This document shows, one piece after another, positions 9,585 to 18,420 of a stretch of DNA of 64,000 nt; positions within the stretch are counted from its first letter, which is position 1, and each line of letters opens with the position of its first letter. The stretch covers positions 248,001-312,000 of the forward strand of contig NZ_JAPEOQ010000001.1 of NCBI RefSeq assembly GCF_026341035.1, given 5' to 3'. The position numbers and the translations under genes were made by a program. Source of the DNA: Streptomyces sp. NBC_01016 (GTDB lineage Bacteria > Actinomycetota > Actinomycetes > Streptomycetales > Streptomycetaceae). A model generated the notes under the pieces. It ran no database searches. It saw only the letters and a list, made by a program, of their open reading frames with translations, and was not told the DNA's origin.

Positions 9585-10157
9585 ATGGACCCCGTGACGC
9601 TGACCACCGACCGCCTGCAGTTGCGCACCTTCGTGCCCGCCGACATCGACGAGGTGTACGCCGCGGCCCAGGATCCCGAGATCCAGCGCTGGACCACGAT
9701 TCCCTCGCCTTACGCGCGCGTGGACGCCGAATACTTCGTCAACCGTGTCGTCGCGGACGGCTGGCTCGGTGACACGGAGTACACATTCGCGATACGCACG
9801 GAGGGCAGCGGCCCGGTGGTCGGCGCGGTCTCCCTCCACCACCCGCGCGCGGGTGCCTGGGAAGTCGGCTTCTGGACGGCCAAGCGGTTCCGGGGCCGCG
9901 GCTATATGACGGAGGCCGTCCTGGGCGTGGCCCGCTGGGCCTTCACCGACCTCTCCTGTCCACGCCTGGAGTGGCGCGCGGAGGTCGGCAACGTGGGCTC
10001 CCTCACGGTGGCGGAACGCGCGGGCTTCACCCTGGAGGCCACCCTCCGAGCAGGCCTGCCCAACAAGGGCGTCCTCCGCGACTGCTGGCTCGCCTCCCTC
10101 CTCCCCACCGACCTGAACCTCCCCACCCCACTGCCATACCTCCCGGCCCCGAACTGA
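9585..10157 (+). CDS. GNAT-family N-acetyltransferase (RimJ/RimL-like)
   Basis: 190 residues. The N-terminal 'TLTTDRLQLRTFVPADIDEVY' and the acetyl-CoA loop 'RFRGRGYMTEAVLGVARWAF' followed by 'NVGSLTVAERAGFTLEATLR' are diagnostic of RimJ/RimL-type GNAT enzymes acetylating protein N-termini or small amines. The substrate cannot be predicted. The ATG at 9585 is preferred over a GTG 12 codons upstream because the conserved fold begins immediately after it. It is divergent from secA. Confidence 0.85.
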   Translation: MDPVTLTTDRLQLRTFVPADIDEVYAAAQDPEIQRWTTIPSPYARVDAEYFVNRVVADGWLGDTEYTFAIRTEGSGPVVGAVSLHHPRAGAWEVGFWTAKRFRGRGYMTEAVLGVARWAFTDLSCPRLEWRAEVGNVGSLTVAERAGFTLEATLRAGLPNKGVLRDCWLASLLPTDLNLPTPLPYLPAPN

Positions 10158-10233
10158 CCAGCCGCCTCCGCCGCAGCCCACCCCCGGCGCCGCCCCCACC
10201 CCGTTGTCAGACCCGGCCTCTATCGTTCCGGCC

Positions 10234-11421
10234 ATGACGACCTCGCCGCGTCCCGCCGCCACCTTGTCCGCCGACGAAGCCCGCCGCATCGCCCTCCGCG
10301 CCCAAGGCTTCCTCGGCGCCCCCGACCGCAAAGCCGGGGTACGTGGCGTACTCCGGCACCTCGGCGCGGTCCAGCTCGACACGATCTCCGTCCTTGCCCG
10401 CTCGCACGAGCTGATCCCCTACGCCCGCCTGGGCGCGGTCCCCCGGACCAAGGTCGAGTCGGCGTACTGGACGCCGGGCGCGGCCCCGTCCTCCGCCCCC
10501 CACGCCTTCGAATACTGGTCGCACGCCGCCTGCGTGCTCCCCATCGAGGAATGGCCGCACTTCGCCTTCCGCCGCCGCGCCTACCGCTCCCGCCCCCACT
10601 GGCACCACCACCTCCCCGACGGCGCGTACGACCAGGTGATCAAGCAACTCCGCGCGGAAGGCCCACTCACCGCCACGGAACTGGGCGGCGCGAAGAACAA
10701 GGGCGAGTGGTGGGACTGGTCCGAGTCGAAGATCGCCGTCGAGCGCGCGCTGATGTACGGCGAGGTGGTCTGCGTGGAGCGCCGCGGCTGGAGGCGGATC
10801 TACGACCTGGCGGAGCGCGCGATCCCGTCGCCCCTCCTACACGACGACCTCGACGACGCGGAGTGCGTCCGCCGCCTGGTCCGCCAGGCCGGCGAGGCCC
10901 TCGGCGTCGGCACGCGCGCGGACATCGCGGACTACCACCGCCTGAAGAGCGACCAGTTCGACGCGGTGATCGAGGACACCGGCCTCGTCCCGGTCACGGT
11001 GGAGGGCTGGGGCGGCAAGCCCGCCTGGGCCGACCCCACGGCCCTGGAATCAGCGCCCCGCGGCCGCCACCGCACCACGCTCCTGTCCCCCTTCGACTCC
11101 CTGATCTGGGAGCGCGCCCGTACGGAGCGGATCTTCGGCTTCACGCACCGCCTGGAGGCCTACGTCCCCAAGCCGAAGCGGATCCACGGCTACTTCGCGA
11201 TGCCGGTCCTGTCCGGCGGCCGCCTGGTGGGCCGCGTGGACCCCGCGCGAGCGGGCAGCACCCTGGTCGCCAAGCAGGTCTCCCTGGACGGCCCGAAGGC
11301 CGTACCGGCGGTGGCGGCGGCGCTCCACGAAGCGGCGAGCTGGGTCGGCTGCGACAGCGTCAGAGTGGAGCACATGGAGTCGGCGCCCCTGAAGAAGGCC
11401 CTGCTCGAAGCCCTGCGCTAG
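10234..11421 (+). CDS. AlkZ/YcaQ-type DNA glycosylase (winged-helix HTH_42 family)
   Basis: 395 residues from the ATG at 10234; a TTG 30 bp upstream is less likely. The family unhooks interstrand crosslinks and bulky alkyl lesions from DNA. The catalytic (Q/H)-x-D motif is visible as 'AVQLDTISVLARSHELIPYARLG' with Gln47 and Asp49. 'FEYWSHAACVLP', 'KGEWWDWSESKIAVERALMYGEV' and 'LLSPFDSLIWERAR' are family signatures. In Streptomyces some homologues give self-resistance to genotoxic metabolites, but no biosynthetic cluster is here, so a housekeeping repair role fits. It ends TAG within CTAG, with a 14-bp duplication over the stop. Confidence 0.88.
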   Translation: MTTSPRPAATLSADEARRIALRAQGFLGAPDRKAGVRGVLRHLGAVQLDTISVLARSHELIPYARLGAVPRTKVESAYWTPGAAPSSAPHAFEYWSHAACVLPIEEWPHFAFRRRAYRSRPHWHHHLPDGAYDQVIKQLRAEGPLTATELGGAKNKGEWWDWSESKIAVERALMYGEVVCVERRGWRRIYDLAERAIPSPLLHDDLDDAECVRRLVRQAGEALGVGTRADIADYHRLKSDQFDAVIEDTGLVPVTVEGWGGKPAWADPTALESAPRGRHRTTLLSPFDSLIWERARTERIFGFTHRLEAYVPKPKRIHGYFAMPVLSGGRLVGRVDPARAGSTLVAKQVSLDGPKAVPAVAAALHEAASWVGCDSVRVEHMESAPLKKALLEALR

Positions 11422-11436
11422 CAGCCCTGCGCTCGC
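11409..11436. repeat. 14-bp tandem duplication over the alkZ-like stop codon
   Basis: AGCCCTGCGCTAGC (11409-11422, containing the TAG stop) is followed directly by AGCCCTGCGCTCGC (11423-11436). A second small repeat (CCCAGGAGCCC) follows at about 11446-11470. Confidence 0.75.
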
Positions 11437-11473
11437 GGCCTCACCCCAGGAGCCCGGCCCCAGGAGCCCCGCC

Positions 11474-12226
11474 CTACCGGATCTCCAGGATCTTCTCCCG
11501 CATCGCGTACACCACGGCCTCCATCCTGGAGTGCAGCTGCAGCTTCTCCAGGATGTTGCGCACATGGTTCTTCACGGTGTTCTCGGAGATGAACAACTCC
11601 TTGGCGATGTCCCGGTTGTTCATGCCCGTCGCCACCAGCTTGAGCACCTCGAGCTCCCGGTCGGTCAGCCGGGGCGCGGGCACGAGCCGGCGCTCGTCCG
11701 TGCGCTGGATCATCGACTTGAACTCGGTGAGCAGCTTCGACGCCATGGACGGGCTGATCTGCGACTGCCCGTCGGCCACGGCGCGAATGGCCGTGGCCAC
11801 CTCGTCGGTCGAGATCTCCTTCAGCAGATATCCCGTCGCGCCCGCCTTGATCGCGTCGTAGAGATCGGCTTCCTCATCGCTGATCGTCAACATGATGATC
11901 TTGGCGCTGGGCGCCACCTCCTTGATGGAGGTGCACGCCTCGATGCCGCCTCTCTTGGGCATCCGTACGTCCATGAGGACGATGTCCGGCAGCAGATCGG
12001 CCGCCTTGTCCACGGCCTCCGCCCCGTCGCCCGCCTCACCGACGACCAGGATGTCCTCCTCGGCCTTGAGGACGATCTCCAGGCCGCGCCGGAACAGGGC
12101 ATGGTCGTCCACCACAAGCACCCGGATGGGTTCCTCGCGCGAGGATCCGGCATCCGGCCCCGTGTCGGCGCCGTCCTCGCCGGCACCGGCGTCCTCGCCC
12201 CGCATCAGTCCGAAGCTGTCCGCCAT
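11474..12226 (-). CDS. NarL/FixJ-type response regulator
   Basis: 250 residues. A receiver domain spans about 34-155 with the acidic pair Asp40-Asp41, phospho-acceptor Asp86 ('IVLMDVRMP'), Thr114 and Lys136. A LuxR-type helix-turn-helix lies at about 187-245 ('LTDRELEVLKLVATGMNNRDI', 'ENTVKNHV'). The start at 12226 has a very strong GGGGGAGGA 4 nt upstream, excluding the longer frame that starts at 12289. A 30-residue acidic N-terminal extension precedes the receiver. No histidine kinase is adjacent, so it is an orphan regulator in this window; its partner and targets are unknown. Confidence 0.9.
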   Translation of the reverse strand: MADSFGLMRGEDAGAGEDGADTGPDAGSSREEPIRVLVVDDHALFRRGLEIVLKAEEDILVVGEAGDGAEAVDKAADLLPDIVLMDVRMPKRGGIEACTSIKEVAPSAKIIMLTISDEEADLYDAIKAGATGYLLKEISTDEVATAIRAVADGQSQISPSMASKLLTEFKSMIQRTDERRLVPAPRLTDRELEVLKLVATGMNNRDIAKELFISENTVKNHVRNILEKLQLHSRMEAVVYAMREKILEIR

Positions 12227-12369
12227 CGTTCCTCCCCCTGAAGGCCGCGGCCTGTCTTCCTGTGCCGCGCCAACCCGAGGCACCAGCACGCCGGTTGACC
12301 CGGCGCCGCCATGATTTCATGCTCCGGCGTCGGCGCGATGGCCGTGCGGTGCACCAGGGGGTCGCACAA

Positions 12370-12408
12370 GGGTGCCCCTGGGGGCGCACACGCACCTCAG
12401 GGGCACCC
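12370..12408 (-). terminator. Terminator downstream of hpf
   Basis: Perfect 11-bp stem GGGTGCCCCTG (12370-12380) with CAGGGGCACCC (12398-12408), directly after the hpf stop and before the response regulator. Confidence 0.75.
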
Positions 12409-12430
12409 GATGAGTGGGTGTCAGTTGTGG

Positions 12431-13126
12431 TCAGCCGCCGATTGCGTCGCCCCCGTCGGCTCCCCTGACCTGGGAGACCATGGGGTCGGTGCTGAGGTGG
12501 ATGACGCCGTAGTCGTAGGCGTGCCGCCGGTAGACGACGCTTGGTTCCTTCGTCTCGGAGTCGACGAACAGATAGAAGTCGTGCCCGACCAGCTCCATCT
12601 CGTAGAGCGCCTGATCGAGCGTCATGGGTGCCGCCACGTGGGTCTTCTCACGGACGACGAGCGGGCCCTCGCCCTTGACCTCCAGCGAGCCCATCTTGGT
12701 GGTCGGTACGCCGTCGGGCTCGGCCTCTTCGGTCTTGGCGATCGTGCCGTCCCCGTTGAGCAGGGCGGCGTCCGGAACGTGCTCGGCGACCTCTGCCGCA
12801 GAGATCCGCTTGCCGCGCCGCGACGACCGCTTGTCGTGCTCCTTGCGCAGGCGTGCGTCGAGCTTGTCCGTGGCCAGGTCCAGCGCCGCGTACGGGTCGC
12901 TTGCCGCGGCCTCTGCCCTGATCACCGGGCCACGCGTGCGCAGTGTGATCTCCACACGCTCGCACCGGTCCGCCTGTCGGGGGTTCGGCTCCTTGGACAC
13001 CTCAACGTCGAGGCTGATCACCTTGCCGTCGAGCTTCTGGATCTTCTCCAGCTTCAGCTTCTCGGCCACGTGCTTACGGAACCGCTCTGGTACTTCGGTC
13101 TTGCGGCCCTTGACGACGATGTCCAC
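12431..13126 (-). CDS. hpf: Ribosome hibernation promoting factor, long form
   Basis: 231 residues from a GTG at 13124-13126 with GGAG 7 nt upstream, beginning 'MDIVVKGRKTEVPERFRKHV'. The N-terminal S30AE domain (1-100) binds the 30S decoding region. A variable linker (about 105-165) follows, then a C-terminal dimerisation domain ('MTLDQALYEMELVGHDFYLFVDSET...VVYRRHAYDYGVI'). The two-domain layout marks the long HPF that dimerises 70S ribosomes into inactive 100S particles in stationary phase or stress. A longer in-frame extension to 13306 has no family support. The leader is about 300 nt; a SigR-like promoter candidate lies at 13445-13470. Confidence 0.93.
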   Translation of the reverse strand: MDIVVKGRKTEVPERFRKHVAEKLKLEKIQKLDGKVISLDVEVSKEPNPRQADRCERVEITLRTRGPVIRAEAAASDPYAALDLATDKLDARLRKEHDKRSSRRGKRISAAEVAEHVPDAALLNGDGTIAKTEEAEPDGVPTTKMGSLEVKGEGPLVVREKTHVAAPMTLDQALYEMELVGHDFYLFVDSETKEPSVVYRRHAYDYGVIHLSTDPMVSQVRGADGGDAIGG

Positions 13127-13462
13127 GCAGAACTCCGTTCCCGGATAGCCCCGCTCCTTGGGCGGAGCATCTCCCTCTTGCACCAGACTCCGGCCACTTC
13201 CGGAGTCTCGGACTCGGTGACTTCCACCTCCTCCTCCCCCGTGGACAAGATCTACACCCCACCACGACGAGTGATTGCGAAATTGTCTGTGCAATGCGCC
13301 TGACACGGCAATCCAATGGTGAGGAGTGGCTCAGACCTTTCCTGCCGAGTTCCTCACAACCGAACATATCTCGCCCGGACGGTTGTCGGCACCCTCTACT
13401 GACACGTACCTCCAACCGAGCGAAAGAACCCTGTCTCTACCTGCAACGATGCAGATTCCCAA
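13127..13462 (-). promoter_or_regulatory. Long hpf leader with a SigR-like promoter match at its upstream edge
   Basis: No gene in this 336-bp stretch. On the minus strand GGAAC (13466-13470) and GTT (13445-13447) are spaced by exactly 18 nt. This fits the SigR consensus GGAAT-N18/19-GTT with one mismatch. It overlaps the comF stop codon and would give a leader of about 310 nt. A chance match cannot be excluded. Confidence 0.3.
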
Positions 13463-14290
13463 CTAGTTCCGGTTTATTTCGAAGGATTCCGGAGACGCGG
13501 CCACCACGGCCGCTCGAAACGCGATCCCGGCGATCTCGCCGGCCTTTCCCGGGCCCGCCTCGGAGCGGCCCCGATCCGACTCGCGTTCCCTATCGATCTT
13601 CACGTAACCGGTCGCGGCCGCTATTGCGCGCGCCGCCTCCGCGAGAGAAGCACCCGTCGTGATCAGGTCGTCGACCAGCACGATCCGGCCAATTCCGGTG
13701 AGCAACGCGCTGCCACCGCCCACCACTTCCAGCGCGCCCGTCACATTCACCAGCCGCTGCCGGGCGTCCAGGCCCGACTGGTCGGCCACCGCTCGCCGCT
13801 GCCGCAGCACGGCCAGCACCCGCGCCGGGACACCCGCACGGCGCAGCTCGGCCGCCGCCGCGTAAGCGATCCGCCGCGTCGGATCGTGACCGCGCGCCCG
13901 CACGGCCCGCGGCGCGGACGGCACAGGGACGAGCGTCACGGGGCCCACAGGGCCGCCAGGAGCCCGCCCGGCCCCGCCGCCCCACTCGGCCCCGCCGTCC
14001 ACGAGTCCGGCCCGCACAGCCCCGGCCAGCGCCTCGCCCAGCGGCCGGGCGAGGCCGAGCGCACCACGCTCCTTGTGGGCGAGGAGCACGGCCCGCACCG
14101 CGTTCCGGTACGGGACGGCGCCGAACACGACCGGCATCCCCGGCGGAGCCGGTCGCGGCCGCACCCGGCTCGGCACAGCGCCGCGCAACGCCGCCGAGCA
14201 CCGCGCGCACAGCGTCGTACGAGATCTGCCACAGCCGGCACACTCGGCCGGCAGCACCAGATCGGAGAAGTCCTGCCACCACCCCCGCAT
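13463..14290 (-). CDS. ComF-family phosphoribosyltransferase-like protein
   Basis: 275 residues from the ATG at 14290 ('MRGWWQDFSDLVLPAECAGCG'). An N-terminal zinc-ribbon (CAGC at about 17-20 and LCARC) precedes a type I PRTase domain with the PRPP loop 'RIVLVDDLITTGASLAEAARA'. Homologues include ComFC of natural transformation, but in Streptomyces this is a conserved gene of unknown substrate. It lies downstream of lpqB in the same direction with a 126-bp gap. A longer start at 14395 is possible but starts before the conserved zinc finger. It ends in TAG within CTAG. Confidence 0.85.
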   Translation of the reverse strand: MRGWWQDFSDLVLPAECAGCGRSRTTLCARCSAALRGAVPSRVRPRPAPPGMPVVFGAVPYRNAVRAVLLAHKERGALGLARPLGEALAGAVRAGLVDGGAEWGGGAGRAPGGPVGPVTLVPVPSAPRAVRARGHDPTRRIAYAAAAELRRAGVPARVLAVLRQRRAVADQSGLDARQRLVNVTGALEVVGGGSALLTGIGRIVLVDDLITTGASLAEAARAIAAATGYVKIDRERESDRGRSEAGPGKAGEIAGIAFRAAVVAASPESFEINRN

Positions 14291-14416
14291 ACCCACCACT
14301 GTGTCGACCCGCGGGCCGCCCCACCAGCCCTGTGGACAACGCCCTGTGGACAACTCGACGGTTGTGAACAGGGGTTGAACTCGTGTGGGTGACACCCGGG
14401 CCGACGGCCCTCGTCG

Positions 14417-16279
14417 CTACCCCGGATAGACCGGAGCCGTCCCGTCCTTCAGCACCGACTGCCACGCCGCCCCGGAGGGTAGGCGGACGATGCCGTCGTC
14501 GGAGTGCGCGAGCAGCGGCAGTTCGTCGTTGTCCGACGCCGCGATCTCGCTGACCCTGGTCAGACCCGGCAGCGCCTGCCCGGTCGGCGTCGATCCGTCG
14601 CTCAGCACGTACTGCATCTGCTGCAGCCCACCGGGCTCCCGGCCGACGACGACGAGCCGGCTGTCGCCCGCCCACGACACGGCCGTCACCTCTTCCATCT
14701 GCGGTGCCGCCTGGCGCAGTTCGGTCACCGAGGCCTCCGTGTCGCCGTTCGCGTCGGCGTGCCGCTCGACGCGCCCGATCCACAGCGACGTGGTGTCCTT
14801 CTCCGACACAAGGAGTCCGATGCGCGCTCCGTCGGCGGACGCCTTCACCGTCTCGATGGTGGCGTCGTCGCCGAGCCCCTCGACCCGGACCTTCTGCACC
14901 TTGTCCGCCTGGCCCTGCCCGAACATCAGCAGCCGCCGGTGCTTCGGATCACGGTCGGCCACCCACAGATCGCCGTTCCCGTCCCAACTGGGCGTCGTGA
15001 AGCCGTTCTTCTCCGCCTTGGCGTGGCTGCTCGCGACCGGGTCCCCCAGCGAGGCACCGGCGATCAGCGACGCCACGTACAGCGAACGCCCGTCGTTCGA
15101 GACCCCCGCCGCGCGCTCCTGGTCGCGCGAGACGGCCACGGAACGCAGCACCTGCTCGCCCTCGCCCAGCGGCCCCGGCACCTGCTCGGGGCTCTTGTCG
15201 GACCTGCTCTTGCCCGGCATCCGCACCAGGCGGCCCTTGGCGTCGAGGAAGTACTGGTCCGGGACGCGCCCGGTGGAGCGCGGCGCCGCGAGGGCGTCCG
15301 CCCCGTCCTCGGTCATCGCACACATGAACCGGCCGTCGGAACGCTTCAGTTCCACCTCGTTCACGCTCGACGACGACAGGTCCCGCAGCGAGAACAGCAG
15401 TTGGGCCGCCATCTCCTTGCACTTGGCCTGCCCGGCCCTGCTGCCCGCCTCGTTCAGCGGCACCGTCAGCTTGTTGGCGTCGTCCGGCGCCAGCGAGTCG
15501 GTGCCCTTCTTCAGCGCGGCATGCGTCGGAAACGCCGTCCGCACCACCGGATTCAGCCAGCGCGTCGGCCCCTGCAACAGCTCCTTGACGGTCTCCGTCA
15601 GCGGGTCGGTCCACTGCCGTACGAAGACGGGGTCCGCGACCAGGCGCCGCTGCCCGGCCTCACCGCCCGACGCCGAATCCACCGCGTAGTAGTACTTGTT
15701 GACGGAGCTGTAGATCCGCTGGAAGTCGGACTCGCCGAGAACGACCCCCTCCGGGAGGGCGTCGATCCGCCACTGCTTGCCCTTGGAGGTGTTCACCTGC
15801 GTCAGGTGCAGATCCCCCTGGTACGCCCCGCCCCGCGGCTGGTACGCCTGCTGCTGGTCGACCGTGGCGACCTGCTTGCCGGTCAGTTCGTAGGAGCGGC
15901 CGTCGTTCCCCGAATTCGGCCGGCCCGTCGGGCGCGTGCTGGGGCCGTCGTCGAGCACCACGGTCTGCCGCTTGGGCTCCCAGTTCTTCGCGGCCTTCGA
16001 CGTCAGGTACTTGCGCGCCATCGTGTACGAGGGATCGTCACTGGTCAGCGCCTCCAGGAAGCCCTCGACAATGGAGGAGGGCCCGACGTCGTCCTTCGGC
16101 GGCAGGGCGAAGACGCGCACCTGTGAGTCCGGGCGCTGCGAGGCCTCGACCGATTCGAGACCCCCGTTGTCCGGCATCGACGCGCAGCCGGCGAGTACGA
16201 GCGCACCGCACCCGGCCAGCATTCCGGCCCGCATCCCGCGCCGCTGCCGCGGCACCCGCTGTTCATCCACGACCGCCAT
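14417..16279 (-). CDS. lpqB: Lipoprotein LpqB
   Basis: 620 residues. The signal peptide ends in a lipobox 'LVLAGC' with Cys32 as the lipidation site. A GerMN-like domain follows (about 180-320), then an LpqB beta-propeller-like C-terminus. LpqB is the accessory lipoprotein that modulates the sensor kinase MtrB in actinobacteria. The ATG at 16279 has GGGGAG just upstream and overlaps the 3' end of mtrB by 17 bp, consistent with translational coupling. It acts outside the membrane next to the MtrB sensor loop. Confidence 0.92.
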   Translation of the reverse strand: MAVVDEQRVPRQRRGMRAGMLAGCGALVLAGCASMPDNGGLESVEASQRPDSQVRVFALPPKDDVGPSSIVEGFLEALTSDDPSYTMARKYLTSKAAKNWEPKRQTVVLDDGPSTRPTGRPNSGNDGRSYELTGKQVATVDQQQAYQPRGGAYQGDLHLTQVNTSKGKQWRIDALPEGVVLGESDFQRIYSSVNKYYYAVDSASGGEAGQRRLVADPVFVRQWTDPLTETVKELLQGPTRWLNPVVRTAFPTHAALKKGTDSLAPDDANKLTVPLNEAGSRAGQAKCKEMAAQLLFSLRDLSSSSVNEVELKRSDGRFMCAMTEDGADALAAPRSTGRVPDQYFLDAKGRLVRMPGKSRSDKSPEQVPGPLGEGEQVLRSVAVSRDQERAAGVSNDGRSLYVASLIAGASLGDPVASSHAKAEKNGFTTPSWDGNGDLWVADRDPKHRRLLMFGQGQADKVQKVRVEGLGDDATIETVKASADGARIGLLVSEKDTTSLWIGRVERHADANGDTEASVTELRQAAPQMEEVTAVSWAGDSRLVVVGREPGGLQQMQYVLSDGSTPTGQALPGLTRVSEIAASDNDELPLLAHSDDGIVRLPSGAAWQSVLKDGTAPVYPG

Positions 16280-18419
16280 CGCTCCCCTCACCGCGCGATG
16301 TCGCCGCGGTCCGCTCGGTACGCGCCCGCGCGGGCGCGCCGGGTTCCGCCGACGCCTCGTCGTCCGCCGCGCGCGGCCCGCCGCGCTCGTCACGCCCACC
16401 GTGCCCGTCCGGGTCACCGTGCTCGTCACGGTCCTCGGCCTGCCGCGACTCGCCCGCCGCCCCGCCGCGCGCCACCACGCGCGCACCGCTCCCGGGCAGC
16501 GCCGTGGGATCGGCGGACACCGCCGCCTGCGCGGGGCGCGGGGCGATCGGAGCCTTGGCCGGTACGGGCGGCGCCTGGGCCGGCACGGTGGCGAGCTTCT
16601 TGCCGTCGGCGCCCGGCAGACCGGCGTCACCGAGTCCCCGATTGCGCCGCGAATCCTCCGGTTCCAGCGGTATCGGCGAACCTCGCAGCGCCTCGTCCAC
16701 CGTCCTCGGCAACGTGAGCCGAAACTGCGAGCCGCCGCCCGGCTCGCCCCACGCCTGCAACCACCCTCCGTGCAGCCGCGCGTCCTCCAGGGCGATCGAC
16801 AGGCCGAGCCCGGTCCCGCCCGTAGTACGCGCGCGTGCCGGGTCGGCCCGCCAGAAGCGGCTGAACACGCGGGTCGCCTCGCCGGGCTTGAGTCCCACTC
16901 CGTAGTCGCGCACAGCGACGGCGACCGCGCCTCCCGCGGTCGCGAGCCGCACCACGACGTCCTGGCCGTCGCCGTGCTCCACGGCGTTCACCACCAGGTT
17001 GCGCAGCACGCGCTCCACGCGCCGCGCGTCCGCCTCTGCGACCACCGGCTGGTCGTCGCCGACGATCCGGATGTGCGTGCCCTTGCGCTCCGCGAGCGGC
17101 TCGGCGCCGCCCACCACGCGCCGTACGACCTCCCGCAGATCTATCGGCTCGGCCTCCAGCGCGGCGGCCCCGGCATCGAACCGGCTGATCTCCAGCAGGT
17201 CGGCCAGCAGCGACTCGAACCGGTCCAGCTGGTCGGCCAGCAACTCCGCGGACCGCGCGGTCACCGGATCGAAGTCGACCCGCGCCTCATGGATGACATC
17301 GGCGGCCATCCGTACGGTCGTCAGCGGCGTACGCAGCTCATGGCTCACGTCCGAGACGAACCGCCGCTGCATCCGCGACAGGTCCTCGAGCTGCTGGATC
17401 TTCAGATAGAGGTTCTGCGCCATCTTGTTGAAGGCCTCGCCCAGGCGCGCGATGTCGTCCTCGCCCGTGACCTTCATACGCTCCTGGAGGCGGCCCGCGG
17501 AGAGCCGCTCGGCGACCCCCGCCGCCATCCGCACCGGCGTGACGACCTGCCGCACGACGAGCCAGGCGATGGCCCCGAGCAGCACCACGACGAAGAGTCC
17601 GGCTGTCGCGAGCGTCCCCTTGACCAGGCCGAGAGACTTCTCCTCCTGCGTCAGCGGGAAGAGGTAATACAGCTGATAGGCGTGCCCCTGCGGATCGTTG
17701 AGCCGCTTGCCGACGACGAGACCCGGCTGCGCGTCCTTGCCGCCGTCGTAGACGATCTTCGTGTACTGCTGCGACGCGCCGGCGATCCGGTCGACCTGCC
17801 CCCGCAGGTCGTCGGGCACGCTGCGGTTCGGGTCCACCAGACCGGAGCCGCGCGGCGCCCGCCCGTTGCCACTGTCAGCATCGTTCGAGCTGAGGGTCAC
17901 GACGTCGAACGCGCCCTTGCCGCCACTCGCGAGCTGCGTGACGAGCTCGCTCATCCAGTTGTTGGGGTTCAACGTGGTGCGACTGTCACCGGACGCACCG
18001 TCCCGCACCCCGGCCGCCGCGGAGTCTGCCTTGTCCTTGGCCGCGCGGAAACCGCCCTCGGCCTGACTCTGCGAGGCCTTCACCTTGGCGTCGAGCAGCC
18101 CGTTGCGCACCGAGCCGATGACGACGATGCCGAGCAACAGCACGACACCGAGCGACATCAGCAGCGTCGTGACGACGACCTTCAGCTGGATGTTGCGCCG
18201 CCACAGCCGCATCGCGGGCAGCAACGGACGCCGCACCCAGCGGGCGAACAGGCGCAGCACAGGGCTGCCCTTCATGCCGCCCTGGAGCAGCAGACCCCCG
18301 TCGACGGCCCGGCGCAGCCGTGAACCCCGAGCGGCGGTGGGTCCCGCCGCGGGTCCCACAGGCCGCTCCGGGCGGGACCCCGCGGCCCCGGGCGCCGAAG
18401 CGGCACTGTTTCGGGACAC
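16263..18419 (-). CDS. mtrB: Two-component sensor kinase MtrB
   Basis: 718 residues. A basic N-terminus precedes TM1 (about 81-104), an extracytoplasmic sensor (105-268), TM2 (269-290), a HAMP linker, HisKA with phospho-acceptor His360 in 'FVSDVSHELRTPL', and HATPase_c ('LVVNAVEHG', 'DYGVGL', 'GTGLGLSIA'). A Pro/Ala/Asp-rich C-terminal tail of about 130 residues follows. The GTG start at 18417-18419 lies 1 nt after the mtrA TGA. MtrB phosphorylates MtrA to coordinate development, osmotic response and cell-wall metabolism in actinobacteria. Confidence 0.95.
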   Translation of the reverse strand: MSRNSAASAPGAAGSRPERPVGPAAGPTAARGSRLRRAVDGGLLLQGGMKGSPVLRLFARWVRRPLLPAMRLWRRNIQLKVVVTTLLMSLGVVLLLGIVVIGSVRNGLLDAKVKASQSQAEGGFRAAKDKADSAAAGVRDGASGDSRTTLNPNNWMSELVTQLASGGKGAFDVVTLSSNDADSGNGRAPRGSGLVDPNRSVPDDLRGQVDRIAGASQQYTKIVYDGGKDAQPGLVVGKRLNDPQGHAYQLYYLFPLTQEEKSLGLVKGTLATAGLFVVVLLGAIAWLVVRQVVTPVRMAAGVAERLSAGRLQERMKVTGEDDIARLGEAFNKMAQNLYLKIQQLEDLSRMQRRFVSDVSHELRTPLTTVRMAADVIHEARVDFDPVTARSAELLADQLDRFESLLADLLEISRFDAGAAALEAEPIDLREVVRRVVGGAEPLAERKGTHIRIVGDDQPVVAEADARRVERVLRNLVVNAVEHGDGQDVVVRLATAGGAVAVAVRDYGVGLKPGEATRVFSRFWRADPARARTTGGTGLGLSIALEDARLHGGWLQAWGEPGGGSQFRLTLPRTVDEALRGSPIPLEPEDSRRNRGLGDAGLPGADGKKLATVPAQAPPVPAKAPIAPRPAQAAVSADPTALPGSGARVVARGGAAGESRQAEDRDEHGDPDGHGGRDERGGPRAADDEASAEPGAPARARTERTAATSRGEGSDGGRG

Positions 18420-18420
18420 G

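Noticed and set aside
10204..10234. TTG start ten codons upstream for the alkZ-like gene
   Set aside because: TTG is rare, no ribosome site precedes it, and the ATG at 10234 fits better.
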